A stretch of DNA of 64,000 bases from Demequina sp. NBRC 110051. GTDB lineage: Bacteria; Actinomycetota; Actinomycetes; Actinomycetales; Demequinaceae. Below are positions 63,171 to 64,000 of the stretch, piece after piece. The first letter of the stretch is position 1; each line of letters opens with the position of its first letter. The stretch spans positions 1 through 64,000 of the forward strand of contig NZ_BBRH01000012.1 of the NCBI RefSeq assembly GCF_002090055.1. Reading direction: 5' to 3'. The notes under the pieces were generated by a model. The model was not told where the DNA came from, did not search any database, and worked only from the letters and a program-made list of their open reading frames with translations. A program made the position numbers and the translations under genes.

Positions 63171-64000
63171 TCAGCGGGCCCGCACGCGCAGCGCGCGGTC
63201 GACGGCATCGGGCAGGACGGCCATGAGCGCGTCCACGTCCGCGTCCGTCGTCGTGTGCCCCATCGAGATGCGCAGCGTCGAGGAGGCATCGGCGTGCGAG
63301 TACCCCATGGCCTCCACGACATGGCTCGCCTGGACCACGCCAGCGACACAGGCCGAGCCGTTGGAGACCTCGACGCCGTGACTGTCGAGCACATACAGCA
63401 GCGCCTCCCCGGGGGCGCCGGGGACGATGAGGTGGACGATGCCCGGCAGGTGCGCACCGGCCGCAGCGGGGCCCGACACCCATGCCTGGGGGATGTCGGC
63501 GTCGATCAGCGCGACGAGCCGATCCCTGAGCGCGCCCAGCCGAGCCTCCTCGGCGGCGCGTTCCGCCACGGCAGCCTCAACGGCCACGGCCGCGGCGATC
63601 GCGCCGGCAGGGTCGAGCGTGCCGGAGCGCACCGATCGCTCCTGTCCCCCACCGTGCGTGAGGGGCGTCAGCCGCGCGCGGCGAGCCAGCAGCAGGGCGC
63701 CCACGCCCACGGGGCCGCCCACCTTGTGAGCGCTGAGCGCCAGCGAGGTCAACCCCGACGCGGCGAAGTCGACCGCGACGTGACCCACCGCCTGGACGGC
63801 ATCCGAGTGCACCGGGATTCCGTGAGCGGCCGCGAGCGCCGCGACCTGTGCGACCGGCTGCAGTGCGCCCACCTCGTTGTTGGCCCACATGACGGACGCG
63901 AGCGCGATCTGGCCCGCATGCTCCGCTAGTTCCCGCTCGAGCGCGTCGAGCCGCAGCACGCCCGTGCGGTCCACAGGCAACTCGACAGCCGTGGCACCCT
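63171..64000 (-). CDS. Cysteine desulfurase, partial (NifS/IscS family)
   Basis: The gene continues past the right edge; the visible 276 codons are the C-terminal two-thirds. It would take sulfur from cysteine for Fe-S clusters and tRNA thiolation. The PLP lysine lies in LALSAHKVGGPVGVGALL and the active Cys in GSACVAGVVQASHV. The reading frame is open to the last base (…GTAVELPVDRTG). Likely sulfur source for MnmA on the same strand. Confidence 0.92.
   Translation of the reverse strand, partial: GATAVELPVDRTGVLRLDALERELAEHAGQIALASVMWANNEVGALQPVAQVAALAAAHGIPVHSDAVQAVGHVAVDFAASGLTSLALSAHKVGGPVGVGALLLARRARLTPLTHGGGQERSVRSGTLDPAGAIAAAVAVEAAVAERAAEEARLGALRDRLVALIDADIPQAWVSGPAAAGAHLPGIVHLIVPGAPGEALLYVLDSHGVEVSNGSACVAGVVQASHVVEAMGYSHADASSTLRISMGHTTTDADVDALMAVLPDAVDRALRVRAR

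Noticed and set aside
62489-63457. A 322-codon frame overlapping the epimerase-like and desulfurase genes
   Set aside because: It is a shifted-frame shadow with Arg/Gly-rich translation crossing two recognisable genes.

Overview
The window is about 64 kb of a high-GC chromosome that reads like an actinobacterium of the order Micrococcales. The signs are strong GAC/GCC/CTG codon bias, an rRNA operon without tRNAs in the 16S-23S spacer, a class Ib nrdHIEF operon with paired NrdR boxes, a CebR/CelR-type LacI operator, and many apparently leaderless genes (a TAnnnT -10 box 6-7 nt before the start codon). I cannot assign a genus. No tRNA, CRISPR array, transposase or prophage gene was found.

Layout. 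0-5.8 kb: an rRNA operon read right to left (16S, 23S, 5S) with two sigma-A-type promoters. 5.8-9 kb: ligA and an M15 peptidase lipoprotein. 9.1-16.1 kb: purine catabolism block 1 (FAD subunit, a fused Fe-S/molybdopterin hydroxylase subunit, XdhC, allantoinase, urate oxidase). 16.3-20.4 kb: nrdHIEF. 20.4-28.7 kb: guanine deaminase, a CDF-like transporter, pgi, an aldo/keto reductase, and a TetR plus ABC exporter unit. 28.8-30.2 kb: purine block 2 (uraD-uraH, MocA-like nucleotidyltransferase). 30.2-34.9 kb: an uncharacterised module of receiver protein, HEAT-repeat membrane protein and processive GT2 glycosyltransferase, divergent from a MASE1 histidine kinase. 35-38.8 kb: small housekeeping genes. 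38.9-45.2 kb: purine block 3 (allantoate amidohydrolase in frame with an FKBP, PucG aminotransferase, AtzH-amidase fusion, formamidase-family enzyme). 46-50.5 kb: a large SARP/AfsR-type regulator divergent from a coupled operon of two small peptides and a methyltransferase. 50.6-54 kb: SDR, KstD-like flavoprotein and TetR. 54-58.4 kb: sugar ABC importer with a LacI regulator and CebR-like operators. 58.6-64 kb: quinone reductase, mnmA, tyrosine phosphatase, subtilase, a shortened epimerase and a cysteine desulfurase cut by the window edge.

How the genes work together. The three purine blocks make a nearly complete route: guanine to xanthine (guanine deaminase), to urate (molybdenum hydroxylase with XdhC and the MocA-like maturation factor), to 5-hydroxyisourate (urate oxidase), to OHCU (UraH), to allantoin (UraD), to allantoate (allantoinase), to ureidoglycine (allantoate amidohydrolase), to oxalurate plus glycine (PucG). 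The AtzH-amidase fusion and the FmdA-family enzyme are good candidates for finishing oxalurate and oxamate breakdown. No purine permease and no dedicated purine regulator were seen.
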